Source of the DNA: Cyanobacteria bacterium UBA1186
GTDB lineage: Bacteria; Cyanobacteriota; Vampirovibrionia; Gastranaerophilales; Gastranaerophilaceae
Direction of reading: 5' to 3'
Length of the DNA stretch: 6,616 bases
Assembly: GCA_002309875.1 (NCBI GenBank)
Contig: DBYM01000033.1
Coordinates: 18,075-24,690 of the forward strand
Position numbers and translations under genes: made by a program. This document shows, piece after piece, positions 1 to 6,616 of this stretch (within the stretch, counting starts at the first letter, position 1; the number at the start of each line of letters is the position of its first letter). A model generated the notes under the pieces. It searched no databases. It was not told the DNA's origin and was given only the letters and a program-made list of their open reading frames with translations.

Positions 1-1292
1 TTACCCCCGGAGTATTTTTGCAGCAGCATTTTAACCCAATTATCGAGGATTTTAAGCGGAGCCCTTGTTATCGCAAGCGCCCATGCGGGGATATCTCTTG
101 TTATAACGCTCAATGCACCGACATTTGCGCCTTCTTCGATTTTTACGGGAGCAACGAGGACTGAGTTAGAGCCGATTTTAACGTTATCTTCAATTATCGT
201 TTTGCTCTTAACTTTGCTCAAAGGATTGTAATTTGCTGTAATTGTTCCTGCGCCTATATTTACCCCTGAGCCGATTTCGCTGTCGCCGAGGTATGTAAGG
301 TGGCAGGCATTTGTGTTTGATTTGATTGTTGTTTTCTTTACTTCAACGAAGTTTCCGATTTTTACGTTATCCTCAAGAACAACTCCGCCTCTCAGGTGGG
401 CATATGGTCCGATTTTGCAGTTCTTTCCGATTTTATTATCACCTTCAATATAGCAGGAGGGATAAATAATTGTATCGGGCCCGATTTCTGTTTCGGGGCT
501 GATCCATGTGGTTTCGGGGTCAATTATCTGAACTCCGTTATCCATGTGTCTGTTTACAATTCTTCTGTTGAGCATTTTTGTTGCTTGGGCAAGATGCGCT
601 TTGGAATTTATTCCGAAGATTTCTTCGTTGTCTTTAAGGGTATATGCCTGAACATTCAGATTGTGTTCGTTTGCCCACTTAACGATATCCGTAAGATAAT
701 ATTCGCCCTGAGCGTTGTTGCTTTTCAAATCTTTAAACGCAGGTTTTATTTTTTTCCAATTAAGGCAGTAGATTCCGGCATTAACTTCTTTTATTTGTTT
801 TTGTTCTGCGGAGGCATCTTTTTCTTCAATAATTGCTTCCACACCGGTTTTGGAGCGGATAATTCTTCCGTAGTTTGCAGGATTGTCAAAATTAGCACTC
901 ATAACGGTTAAATCGGCATTTTTTGAATGATGGTATTCGGCAAATTCTTTAATTGTTTCGGGAGTTATCAAAGGTGTATCTCCGCAGAGTATAATGATTT
1001 CTCCGTCAAAATTTTCAAGGTACGGGAGTGCCATGCTGACTGCGTGCCCTGTTCCGAGTTGGGGTGACTGAAGTACGGTTTTTGAGTTCGGGCAGTTGTT
1101 TTTAATATATTCTTCAACTTTTTCCGCCTGATGGCCGATTATTACAAAATTCTCATCGGCAAGTTTTGTGTTATTAACTGCGTCAATTACGTATTCAACA
1201 AGAGTTTTTCCGAAAATTTCGTGTAAAACTTTCGGTTTTTCGGATTTCATTCTTGTTCCTTTGCCGGCTGCGAGAATTATTGATTTAATCAT
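1..1292 (-). CDS. glmU: Bifunctional GlmU: GlcNAc-1-phosphate uridyltransferase / glucosamine-1-phosphate acetyltransferase, 3' end cut by window
   Basis: GlmU is a cytoplasmic enzyme that acetylates glucosamine-1-phosphate with acetyl-CoA and then joins the product to UTP, giving UDP-GlcNAc for peptidoglycan and other envelope polymers. I translated 430 codons from ATG at 1290-1292 without a stop. The N-terminal uridyltransferase domain shows the nucleotide-binding signature LAAGKGTRM (residues 7-15) with R14 and K21, the QLGTGHA loop, and Mg-binding D105 (in CGD) and N229. The C-terminal half is a left-handed beta-helix of hexapeptide repeats carrying the acetyltransferase residues R301, K319, H331, Y334 and N354, equivalent to E. 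coli R333, K351, H363, Y366 and N386. Both active sites are therefore intact. The frame is still open at the left edge (last whole codon is 3-5), so the stop lies outside. Between N229 and R301 it is about 34 residues shorter than E. coli GlmU. It is transcribed divergently from gpmI. Confidence 0.96.
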   Translation of the reverse strand, partial: MIKSIILAAGKGTRMKSEKPKVLHEIFGKTLVEYVIDAVNNTKLADENFVIIGHQAEKVEEYIKNNCPNSKTVLQSPQLGTGHAVSMALPYLENFDGEIIILCGDTPLITPETIKEFAEYHHSKNADLTVMSANFDNPANYGRIIRSKTGVEAIIEEKDASAEQKQIKEVNAGIYCLNWKKIKPAFKDLKSNNAQGEYYLTDIVKWANEHNLNVQAYTLKDNEEIFGINSKAHLAQATKMLNRRIVNRHMDNGVQIIDPETTWISPETEIGPDTIIYPSCYIEGDNKIGKNCKIGPYAHLRGGVVLEDNVKIGNFVEVKKTTIKSNTNACHLTYLGDSEIGSGVNIGAGTITANYNPLSKVKSKTIIEDNVKIGSNSVLVAPVKIEEGANVGALSVITRDIPAWALAITRAPLKILDNWVKMLLQKYSGG

Positions 1293-1298
1293 TTCACA

Positions 1299-1304
1299 TC
1301 TCCC
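1299..1304 (-). promoter_or_regulatory. Ribosome binding site of glmU
   Basis: On the minus strand GGGAGA lies six bases before the ATG at 1292. This good Shine-Dalgarno match and spacing support that start, and the LAAGKGTRM motif follows at the usual short distance from the N-terminus. Confidence 0.75.
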
Positions 1305-1321
1305 TTTTGTTCTTTGACATG

Positions 1322-1327
1322 ATTATA
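1322..1327 (-). promoter_or_regulatory. Candidate -10 box for glmU
   Basis: The minus strand reads TATAAT, a perfect sigma-70-type -10 box. Transcription would start near 1315 and leave a leader of about 22 bases that contains the ribosome binding site. The -35 position, about 17 bases upstream (1345-1350, AGTACG on the minus strand), matches the consensus poorly, so the promoter may be weak or need an activator. The call rests on the hexamer and its position only. Confidence 0.5.
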
Positions 1328-1363
1328 CAACAAACTTTGGCGTTCGTACTATTATTTTGTTTG

Positions 1364-1372
1364 TGTTAAAAT
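1364..1372 (+). promoter_or_regulatory. Candidate extended -10 promoter for gpmI
   Basis: TGTTAAAAT is an extended -10 element (TGn followed by TAAAAT, one mismatch to TATAAT). Transcription would start near 1379, giving a leader of about 30 bases to the gpmI ATG. There is no good -35 box at 1344-1349, but extended -10 promoters often do without one. A TTGACA overlapping its end at 1372-1377 is not a usable -35, because no -10 lies at the right distance downstream. Confidence 0.4.
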
Positions 1373-1392
1373 TGACATAAGTGAGATTGGTA

Positions 1393-1400
1393 AGAGGAGA
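1393..1400 (+). promoter_or_regulatory. Ribosome binding site of gpmI
   Basis: AGAGGAGA lies eight bases before the ATG at 1409. It is a strong Shine-Dalgarno sequence and fixes the gpmI start. The N-terminus that follows, with the metal-binding DGWG at residues 11-14, is what the family requires. Confidence 0.8.
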
Positions 1401-1408
1401 TTTTTATA

Positions 1409-2935
1409 ATGACAAACCGTGTACTGTTATGCATAATGGACGGCTGGGGCATATCAAAGGGCTCTGAAAAATATGACGCAACAAAACTTGCTAACCCTGT
1501 GAATGTTCCGAAACTGATTAAAGAAGAAACTTCAACGGTTATACATGCGGACGGCGAATATGTCGGACTTCCCGCAGGGCAAATGGGCAACAGTGAAGTC
1601 GGACACCTGAATTTGGGAGCCGGAAGAATTGTGTATCAGGATTTATCCAAAATAAACAACGCGATTAAGGACGGCTCATTTTTTAAGAACGAGAAGTTTC
1701 TTGAGGCAATTGAGCATACAAAGAAAAACAATTCCGCGCTTCATATATACGGGTTGGTTTCTACGGGCGGAGTACATTCTTCTTTGGACCATCTTTTGGC
1801 ATTAATTCAACTTGCGGCAAAGGAAGGGCTCAAACGTGTTTATGTTCATGCTTTTCTTGACGGTCGTGATACACCTCCTGCGAGCGCCTGCGAATATTTG
1901 CAGATTGTTGAAGATGAACTGAAAAAATACAATTTGCCGCCGATTGCTTCGGTTGTCGGACGATATTACATAATGGACAGAGATAATCGTTGGGAAAGAG
2001 TTGAAAAGGGTTATAACTGTCTGCTCTTTGGTGAAGGAAACAAAGCATCTTCAGCGGTTGAAGGGGTTAAAAAATCTTATGACGAAGGGGTTACGGACGA
2101 ATTTGTTCTTCCGATTGCTGTCGGAGGTGAAGAATCAAGAATCCACGACAACGATGCGATAATTTTCTTCAATTACAGACCGGACAGGGCAAGAGAAATA
2201 ACCAAGGCAATTAATTTTAAAGATTTTGACGGATTTAACAGAAAGAAAGTTCTGAACAATATTTACTATTGCACAATGACGAGTTATGAAGCGACATTTA
2301 CTTTCCCTGTTGCTTTTCCGAAAACACAACTTGTAAATATCCTCGGTGATGTGCTTGAAGCAAACGGTATTAATCAGTTCAGGACGGCGGAAACGGAAAA
2401 ATATGCACACGTTACATTCTTCTTCAACGGCGGTATTGATGAGCCGAAACCTCACGAAACGAGAAAACTTGTTGCATCTCCGAAGGTTCCGACTTATGAT
2501 ATGCAGCCTGAAATGAGCGCTCCCGAAGTATGCGAGAACGTATTGTCGGCCATCGAAAACGACAAATACGGCTTTATTCTCGTAAACTTTGCAAACCCTG
2601 ATATGGTAGGGCATACGGGTGTTATTGAAGCAGCAACAAAGGCCTGCAAAGTGGTTGATGAATGTGTCGGAAAAATTGCCGAAAAATGCAAAAAATACGG
2701 GATTACGATGCTTCTTACCGCAGACCACGGTAATGCAGAGGTTATGGTTGACGAAGAAACGGGCAAGCCTCAGACTGCTCATACAACGAACGAAGTTCCG
2801 TTTGTCGTTATAAATCCGCCTTACAAAGTTGAACTTAAACCGGACGGCGCTCTTTGCAATATTGCTCCGACGGTGCTTCAACTTATGGGAATTCCGAAAC
2901 CTGCGGAAATGGAAGCGGACAGTCTTATAAAGTGA
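1409..2935 (+). CDS. gpmI: 2,3-bisphosphoglycerate-independent phosphoglycerate mutase
   Basis: GpmI interconverts 3- and 2-phosphoglycerate in glycolysis and gluconeogenesis, in the cytoplasm, through a phosphoserine intermediate and two Mn(II) ions. At 508 residues it is full length (family about 510). It belongs to the alkaline-phosphatase superfamily, with a phosphatase domain split around a transferase domain (roughly residues 77-310). The key residues of the Geobacillus enzyme are all present: D11, nucleophile S62 in GNSEVGH, H123, R153/D154 in DGRDTPP, R257 and R260 in NYRPDR, K331, D398 and H402 in PDMVGH, D439/H440 in ADHGN, and H458. It should be active. It is divergent from glmU and ends seven bases before the SNF2 gene, so the two are probably cotranscribed. 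The family's Mn dependence can make activity sensitive to pH and metal supply; nothing in the sequence speaks to that here. Confidence 0.98.
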   Translation: MTNRVLLCIMDGWGISKGSEKYDATKLANPVNVPKLIKEETSTVIHADGEYVGLPAGQMGNSEVGHLNLGAGRIVYQDLSKINNAIKDGSFFKNEKFLEAIEHTKKNNSALHIYGLVSTGGVHSSLDHLLALIQLAAKEGLKRVYVHAFLDGRDTPPASACEYLQIVEDELKKYNLPPIASVVGRYYIMDRDNRWERVEKGYNCLLFGEGNKASSAVEGVKKSYDEGVTDEFVLPIAVGGEESRIHDNDAIIFFNYRPDRAREITKAINFKDFDGFNRKKVLNNIYYCTMTSYEATFTFPVAFPKTQLVNILGDVLEANGINQFRTAETEKYAHVTFFFNGGIDEPKPHETRKLVASPKVPTYDMQPEMSAPEVCENVLSAIENDKYGFILVNFANPDMVGHTGVIEAATKACKVVDECVGKIAEKCKKYGITMLLTADHGNAEVMVDEETGKPQTAHTTNEVPFVVINPPYKVELKPDGALCNIAPTVLQLMGIPKPAEMEADSLIK

Positions 2936-2942
2936 GTTAAAA

Positions 2943-5933
2943 ATGACCGAAGAAACAAAGGCTTTAGATATTGATTTATCGTTAAAGAAAAATGACGTTG
3001 ACGAATTTTTCTACAATTTGAGCGAAAATCCCGACGGTTTTAAAAACAAGGATTTCAGATACACGCTGAGTTTGATTTACCAACTTGTGGAAGATGAGTT
3101 TGAAGGTATTTTCTTAAGCCCGAATTCTCCCGTCAGAAATACGGATTTCTTCCTGATAAACAGGAACGGGAAATTGTCGTTTTTTGTAACTCCGACAAAC
3201 AATTTTCAGTTTTACCTGAAATCAAAAGGCTCAATGTTCAGATTTACTTCAACCGAACTCAACGGAAAAGTCGGGTATGTAATGCCTTTGGATTTGGTTT
3301 TGGATTATTTTGGCGGATTTGGCGAAATCGTTGATTTCTCCTCTTTGACAACGACCTTTGCTTATTTCAACAAACTCACGCACTTTGCGATGAAACTGAT
3401 TGAAAAACTTTATTTCATACCTTCGGTTAAAAGGCGTGAAGCGGGCGGAGTGAGTTTCTTCAGAATTGTTTATGAGCCGATTTTTTCCAATAAAGAATCA
3501 GCAAAGATTATAAACGAACTTGAAAAGAATATTCCTGAAGACCTCTTTATTGAAGGCGAAAAACCCAAAGATTTTGTCGAAAATTTTGTAAGAGAATATC
3601 TTAATTATCTTATTTACAAATTTTTAGGAATTAAAGCATACAGATTTAAGGACATAAAATCAGGTCATTATATGCTCAAAGACCTTGAGCAAAAGAGCCT
3701 GATGAAGGGAAAAGATGTTGCGGAGAACTTTGCGCAGTGGTTTGACGAACTTTATCTCGGGAAATATGACTTAATACCTTATTTCAAGGTCAATAAACTC
3801 AGCGACGACAGATTTGAGTTAAAAGTTCATATCAAAAACCGCAAAACGGGCGAGACAATTTTAATTGACGAATTGTATCATAAGGACAAAATTTGGGATT
3901 TGGATTCCGAAGATATCGGAAAAATTGTTGAGAAACAACTTAACTATGCGCTTCGTTATATGCCCGAACTGCAGGATTTGTTTGATGACGAAGATAAACT
4001 TGCTCTCGATTTAAGCCTTAACGAAGTTTACAAAATTATTGCGCAAACCGCATATTATCTTCAAAAGGCGCAGATTGAGGTTATCCTGCCTGAAGAACTC
4101 ACGAATATTATTGTTCCGAGGGCTTCTATAAATGCAAAAGTCAAAGCCGCACGTTCAAATGATTTGATGCAGATATTTAATACCGTTTCTTCAAGTGCAA
4201 TTTCGCTTGATGATATTCTTGATTTTTCTTATGAGGTTGCCCTTGGTGACGAAAAAATGTCGCTCGAGGAATTTAACAAATTGCTTGAAAACAGTGATGA
4301 CGGGCTTATTCAGTACAACGGAAAATATATTATTGTCGATAAATCCGAAGGGAAGAAACTCTTTGAACAGATTGCAAAGGCAAACTATAAAAAACTTACA
4401 CGCCTTGAACTTATACACGCATCAATGTCAGGCCAATTAAACGAGTACGATTTCAATTATGACGATGCTTATGCAAATGTAATAAAAGATTTTACGAAGC
4501 CTGTTGAAGTTACAGAGCCGAAGATGCTGACGGGCGAACTCAGACCGTATCAGGTTATCGGTTTAAAATGGCTCTGGACAAACGTTTCCAAAGGCTTTGG
4601 CTGCTGTATGGCAGATGATATGGGGCTTGGAAAAACCATTCAGGTCATCAGCCTAATTCTGAAACTTAAAGAAGAAGGCAAATTAAAAGAGTCTGTTCTT
4701 GTCATTTGTCCGACGACGCTTATGGGCAACTGGACAAAGGAACTGCAGATGTTTGCACCTTCTCTGAAGGTTGCGACCTATCACGGTTTGGACAGAAAAC
4801 TCGACCTTAATAACGACGTAATTCTTACGACCTATGCAATTATGAGAATTGATGTTGAGGAAATGAAAAAGCAAACATGGGGAATGATTGTCGTTGATGA
4901 GGCACAAAACATTAAAAATCCCGATACGGCTCAGACCGTTGCAATAAAAATGCTGAAATCCAATATTAAGATTGCGATGACGGGTACTCCCGTCGAAAAC
5001 CGCCTGACGGAACTCTGGAGTATTTTTGACTTTCTCAATAAGGGTTATTTAGGCTCAATGAAAGATTTCCAAAAGAGTTATGCAATCCCGATTGAAAGAT
5101 TTAAGGAGAAAGCAAGGGCCTCAAAACTCAGATTATCAGTTTCGCCATTCGTATTAAGACGTCTGAAAACAGATAAGAACGTCATATCCGATTTGCCCGA
5201 AAAAATGGTTATGAACGACTATTGCTACCTTGAAAAAGCACAGGCAATCCTTTATGAAAAAACTCTGAATGAGATGATGACAAAAATCAGCGGATTTACG
5301 GGGGTAAACAGAAGAGGGAATATCTTTAAACTGATTACCGCACTCAAACAGATATGCAATCACCCTTATCAGTTCTTGAAAACAGGGGGATCATCAAAGG
5401 ATTTGTCAGGCAAGGCGGAAAAATGCGTCGATTTGGTAAATAATATTATCGCAAATGATGAAAAGACCCTGATATTTACTCAGTATAAAGAAATGGGAGA
5501 TATTCTCGTTAATATTATTGCAGACGAATGCAATACCGAGCCGACCTTCTTCCACGGCTCGCTTACCGTTCCCCAAAGAGAAACCCTGATTGAAGATTTT
5601 CAGAATAATCCCGACAGAAAGGTTATGATACTTTCCCTCAAAGCGGGCGGAACAGGTCTGAACTTAACGAGTGCAACAAATGTTATCCATTACGACCTGT
5701 GGTGGAATCCTGCGGTTGAAGAGCAGGCAACCGACCGTACTTACAGAATCGGTCAGGACAGAAACGTAATGGTGCACAGAATGATTACCTTGGGAACTTT
5801 TGAGGAAAAAATTGACGATATGCTCAAATCCAAAAAAGAACTTGCGGATTTGGCCGTCTATGAAGGCGAAAAGATTATTACAGAATTAAGTGATGAAGAA
5901 ATCTACGAAATCTTCTCCCTAAGCGCAGGGTAG
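2943..5933 (+). CDS. SNF2-family DNA-dependent ATPase (DUF3670 / bacterial SNF2 helicase-like protein)
   Basis: This 996-residue cytoplasmic protein is a superfamily 2 ATPase of the Swi2/Snf2 type, expected to translocate on duplex DNA and remodel protein-DNA complexes rather than unwind strands. The C-terminal half holds a complete motor: LRPYQ (533-537), Walker A DDMGLGKT (558-565, K564), motif Ia CPTTLMGNW, Walker B DEAQ (652-655), motif III TGTPVEN (680-686), motif V AGGTGL (901-906) and motif VI QATDRTYRIGQ (928-938, arginines 932 and 935). Residues about 378-470, including DFSYEVALGDE (427-437), resemble DUF3670, usual in bacterial and cyanobacterial Snf2 proteins. I do not recognise residues 1-375. 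No cysteine occurs before about residue 554, so there is no SWIM zinc finger. The ribosome binding site is weak (AAGTGAG at 2930-2936, overlapping the gpmI stop), suggesting translational coupling. The biological role is unknown; DNA repair or transcription recycling is possible. Confidence 0.93.
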   Translation: MTEETKALDIDLSLKKNDVDEFFYNLSENPDGFKNKDFRYTLSLIYQLVEDEFEGIFLSPNSPVRNTDFFLINRNGKLSFFVTPTNNFQFYLKSKGSMFRFTSTELNGKVGYVMPLDLVLDYFGGFGEIVDFSSLTTTFAYFNKLTHFAMKLIEKLYFIPSVKRREAGGVSFFRIVYEPIFSNKESAKIINELEKNIPEDLFIEGEKPKDFVENFVREYLNYLIYKFLGIKAYRFKDIKSGHYMLKDLEQKSLMKGKDVAENFAQWFDELYLGKYDLIPYFKVNKLSDDRFELKVHIKNRKTGETILIDELYHKDKIWDLDSEDIGKIVEKQLNYALRYMPELQDLFDDEDKLALDLSLNEVYKIIAQTAYYLQKAQIEVILPEELTNIIVPRASINAKVKAARSNDLMQIFNTVSSSAISLDDILDFSYEVALGDEKMSLEEFNKLLENSDDGLIQYNGKYIIVDKSEGKKLFEQIAKANYKKLTRLELIHASMSGQLNEYDFNYDDAYANVIKDFTKPVEVTEPKMLTGELRPYQVIGLKWLWTNVSKGFGCCMADDMGLGKTIQVISLILKLKEEGKLKESVLVICPTTLMGNWTKELQMFAPSLKVATYHGLDRKLDLNNDVILTTYAIMRIDVEEMKKQTWGMIVVDEAQNIKNPDTAQTVAIKMLKSNIKIAMTGTPVENRLTELWSIFDFLNKGYLGSMKDFQKSYAIPIERFKEKARASKLRLSVSPFVLRRLKTDKNVISDLPEKMVMNDYCYLEKAQAILYEKTLNEMMTKISGFTGVNRRGNIFKLITALKQICNHPYQFLKTGGSSKDLSGKAEKCVDLVNNIIANDEKTLIFTQYKEMGDILVNIIADECNTEPTFFHGSLTVPQRETLIEDFQNNPDRKVMILSLKAGGTGLNLTSATNVIHYDLWWNPAVEEQATDRTYRIGQDRNVMVHRMITLGTFEEKIDDMLKSKKELADLAVYEGEKIITELSDEEIYEIFSLSAG

Positions 5934-5953
5934 GGGGTAAATAGGGGTAGGGG
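5928..5953 (+). repeat. G-run cluster with TAGGGG(G)TAAAT direct repeats; predicted G-quadruplex motif
   Basis: The plus strand has four runs of three to five G (5928-5930, 5933-5937, 5944-5947, 5950-5953) with loops of 2, 6 and 2 bases, which meets the usual G-quadruplex pattern (four runs of at least 3 G, loops 1-7). It spans the last SNF2 codon and its TAG stop (5931-5933) and enters the gap before the kinase gene. GGGGTAAAT occurs twice (5934-5942 and 5950-5958). The motif lies on the coding strand, so it would also be present in mRNA. The pattern is directly visible; that it folds or matters is inference. Confidence 0.6.
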
Positions 5954-5974
5954 TAAATGTATAAATATTTAGAT

Positions 5975-5980
5975 GGGGTG
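5975..5980 (+). promoter_or_regulatory. Ribosome binding site of the kinase gene
   Basis: GGGGTG, one G-for-A change from GAGGTG, lies four bases before the ATG at 5985. It favours this start over an in-frame ATG at 5973 that sits directly behind a TAG stop (5970-5972) and has no Shine-Dalgarno sequence upstream. The choice changes the N-terminus by only four residues. Confidence 0.5.
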
Positions 5981-5984
5981 TGTT

Positions 5985-6616
5985 ATGGAAACGGAACAGT
6001 TTATTAAGATAATACCTTCGTTATTTGAGATAAATCTGAATGAGAATAAATCGGGCAAAGTTATGTTTGAAAAATTGGCCGAGATTTTGAGTTTTGATGA
6101 GGGGTTTATTTATTTTGTAAATCCCGACAGTCTGCAACTAAAGTACACATATAAAACTCATAATAATTACAAAATCAACGAAACGTTTGACCTCAAGCCT
6201 TCATTAAAGAAGAAAATTTTTAACAAATCAGGCGAAATCTTCGGTCAGGGTGCGGAATTTCTGAAGGTTGTCGGTTTGGACGGACTGAACAAAAAATCTT
6301 ATATTCTTTCAAAAATCTCAATAAAATCAACAGTTTTTGGGGTTATTTTGCTCGCTAACAAGGCGCATAACGCTTATACCGAAGAAGATTTAACAATACT
6401 CGATGCTTCCGCCTCAATTCTTTCTTATGTACTTAAAGATATGGAACTCTCGAATGTTTTCAGAATTCAACTCAAGGCGCTGAAAGACGGTATTGTTGAA
6501 AAGCAGGAAGCGTATAAGACGATTAAGGAGCAGAACGAGAGAATTCTTGAAGCGGACAAGGTTAAGAATGAGTTTTTGGCAAATATTTCGCACGAACTCA
6601 GAACACCGCTTAATTC
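5985..6616 (+). CDS. Soluble GAF-domain sensor histidine kinase, 5' part only
   Basis: The open frame gives 210 whole codons and runs off the right edge. Residues about 25-150 look like a GAF sensor domain: an alpha/beta pattern with strands such as EGFIYFV and FGVILLANK, then the closing helix after YTEEDL. A charged helical stretch (about 155-200) looks like a coiled-coil signalling linker. It enters a HisKA dimerisation domain with the H-box SHELRTPLN, where H203 is the predicted phosphorylated histidine. I see no signal peptide or membrane segment, so it should sense a cytoplasmic cue, of unknown nature. The catalytic ATPase domain, and any receiver domain, would lie beyond the window, so a classical or a hybrid kinase is equally possible. 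It begins 51 bases after the SNF2 stop, on the same strand with no terminator between. No response regulator is in view. Confidence 0.9.
   Translation, partial: METEQFIKIIPSLFEINLNENKSGKVMFEKLAEILSFDEGFIYFVNPDSLQLKYTYKTHNNYKINETFDLKPSLKKKIFNKSGEIFGQGAEFLKVVGLDGLNKKSYILSKISIKSTVFGVILLANKAHNAYTEEDLTILDASASILSYVLKDMELSNVFRIQLKALKDGIVEKQEAYKTIKEQNERILEADKVKNEFLANISHELRTPLN

Noticed and set aside
1..3. TTA at the left edge, readable as a minus-strand TAA stop for glmU
   Set aside because: The glmU frame places codons at 3-5, 6-8 and so on, so this triplet is out of frame. The next glmU codon begins AA and is cut by the edge, so the gene is left open.
396..911. 171-codon open frame on the plus strand inside glmU
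   Set aside because: It is antisense to a well-supported glmU with intact motifs. Its product is low-complexity, rich in F, C and I, with no recognisable domain.
2135..2881. 248-codon open frame on the minus strand inside gpmI
   Set aside because: It is a shadow of gpmI, which carries every catalytic residue in the sense frame. The antisense product has no recognisable domain and no clear ribosome binding site.
5960..5965. TATAAA as a -10 box for the kinase gene
   Set aside because: There is no -35 match 16-18 bases upstream, where the sequence is the G-run cluster, and AT-rich gaps produce such hexamers often.
5934..5984. Rho-independent terminator after the SNF2 gene
   Set aside because: The gap has G-runs but no complementary C-runs, so no stem can form, and there is no T-tract after a hairpin.
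5957..6007. 16-codon open frame (starts MYKYLDG) overlapping the kinase start, a possible leader peptide
   Set aside because: The only Shine-Dalgarno-like sequence is the G-run, about three bases away, which is too close. The peptide has no attenuator-like codon run, and no terminator or antiterminator hairpin accompanies it.

Overview
This is an ordinary chromosomal core-gene window from a low-to-moderate GC bacterium (about 40% by eye). It is almost wholly coding. Its four protein genes share a similar base and codon character, and I see no IS element, tRNA, rRNA, CRISPR array or phage gene. The lineage is not settled by the sequence. The combination of a GlmU, a Mn-type GpmI, a DUF3670-type SNF2 ATPase and a soluble GAF-HisKA kinase, with AT-leaning codons, fits Vampirovibrionia/Melainabacteria (non-photosynthetic cyanobacterial relatives) or a Firmicutes-like group. 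I hold this only as a weak guess.

Layout: positions 1-1292 (minus strand) carry most of glmU, which makes UDP-N-acetylglucosamine for peptidoglycan and cell-envelope synthesis; its last residues and stop codon lie beyond the left edge. Positions 1293-1408 form a compact divergent control region with a -10 box and ribosome binding site facing each way. Positions 1409-2935 (plus) are gpmI, the cofactor-independent phosphoglycerate mutase of glycolysis. Seven bases later, 2943-5933 encodes a 996-residue SNF2-family ATPase with an intact helicase core. A 51-base gap containing a G-run cluster (predicted G-quadruplex motif 5928-5953) follows. From 5985 a soluble sensor histidine kinase (GAF domain, coiled coil, start of HisKA) runs off the right edge just after its phospho-accepting histidine.

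How the genes relate: glmU and gpmI draw on and feed central sugar metabolism and are transcribed divergently from one short region, so shared control is possible. gpmI, the SNF2 gene and probably the kinase gene lie in one direction with no visible terminator, so they may be cotranscribed. No functional link between glycolysis, the SNF2 ATPase and the kinase can be shown from the sequence. I did not find a clearly new biological system. The best leads are the G-run cluster over the SNF2 stop codon, the uncharacterised N-terminal third of the SNF2 protein, and a GlmU beta-helix that looks about two coils shorter than the E. coli enzyme.
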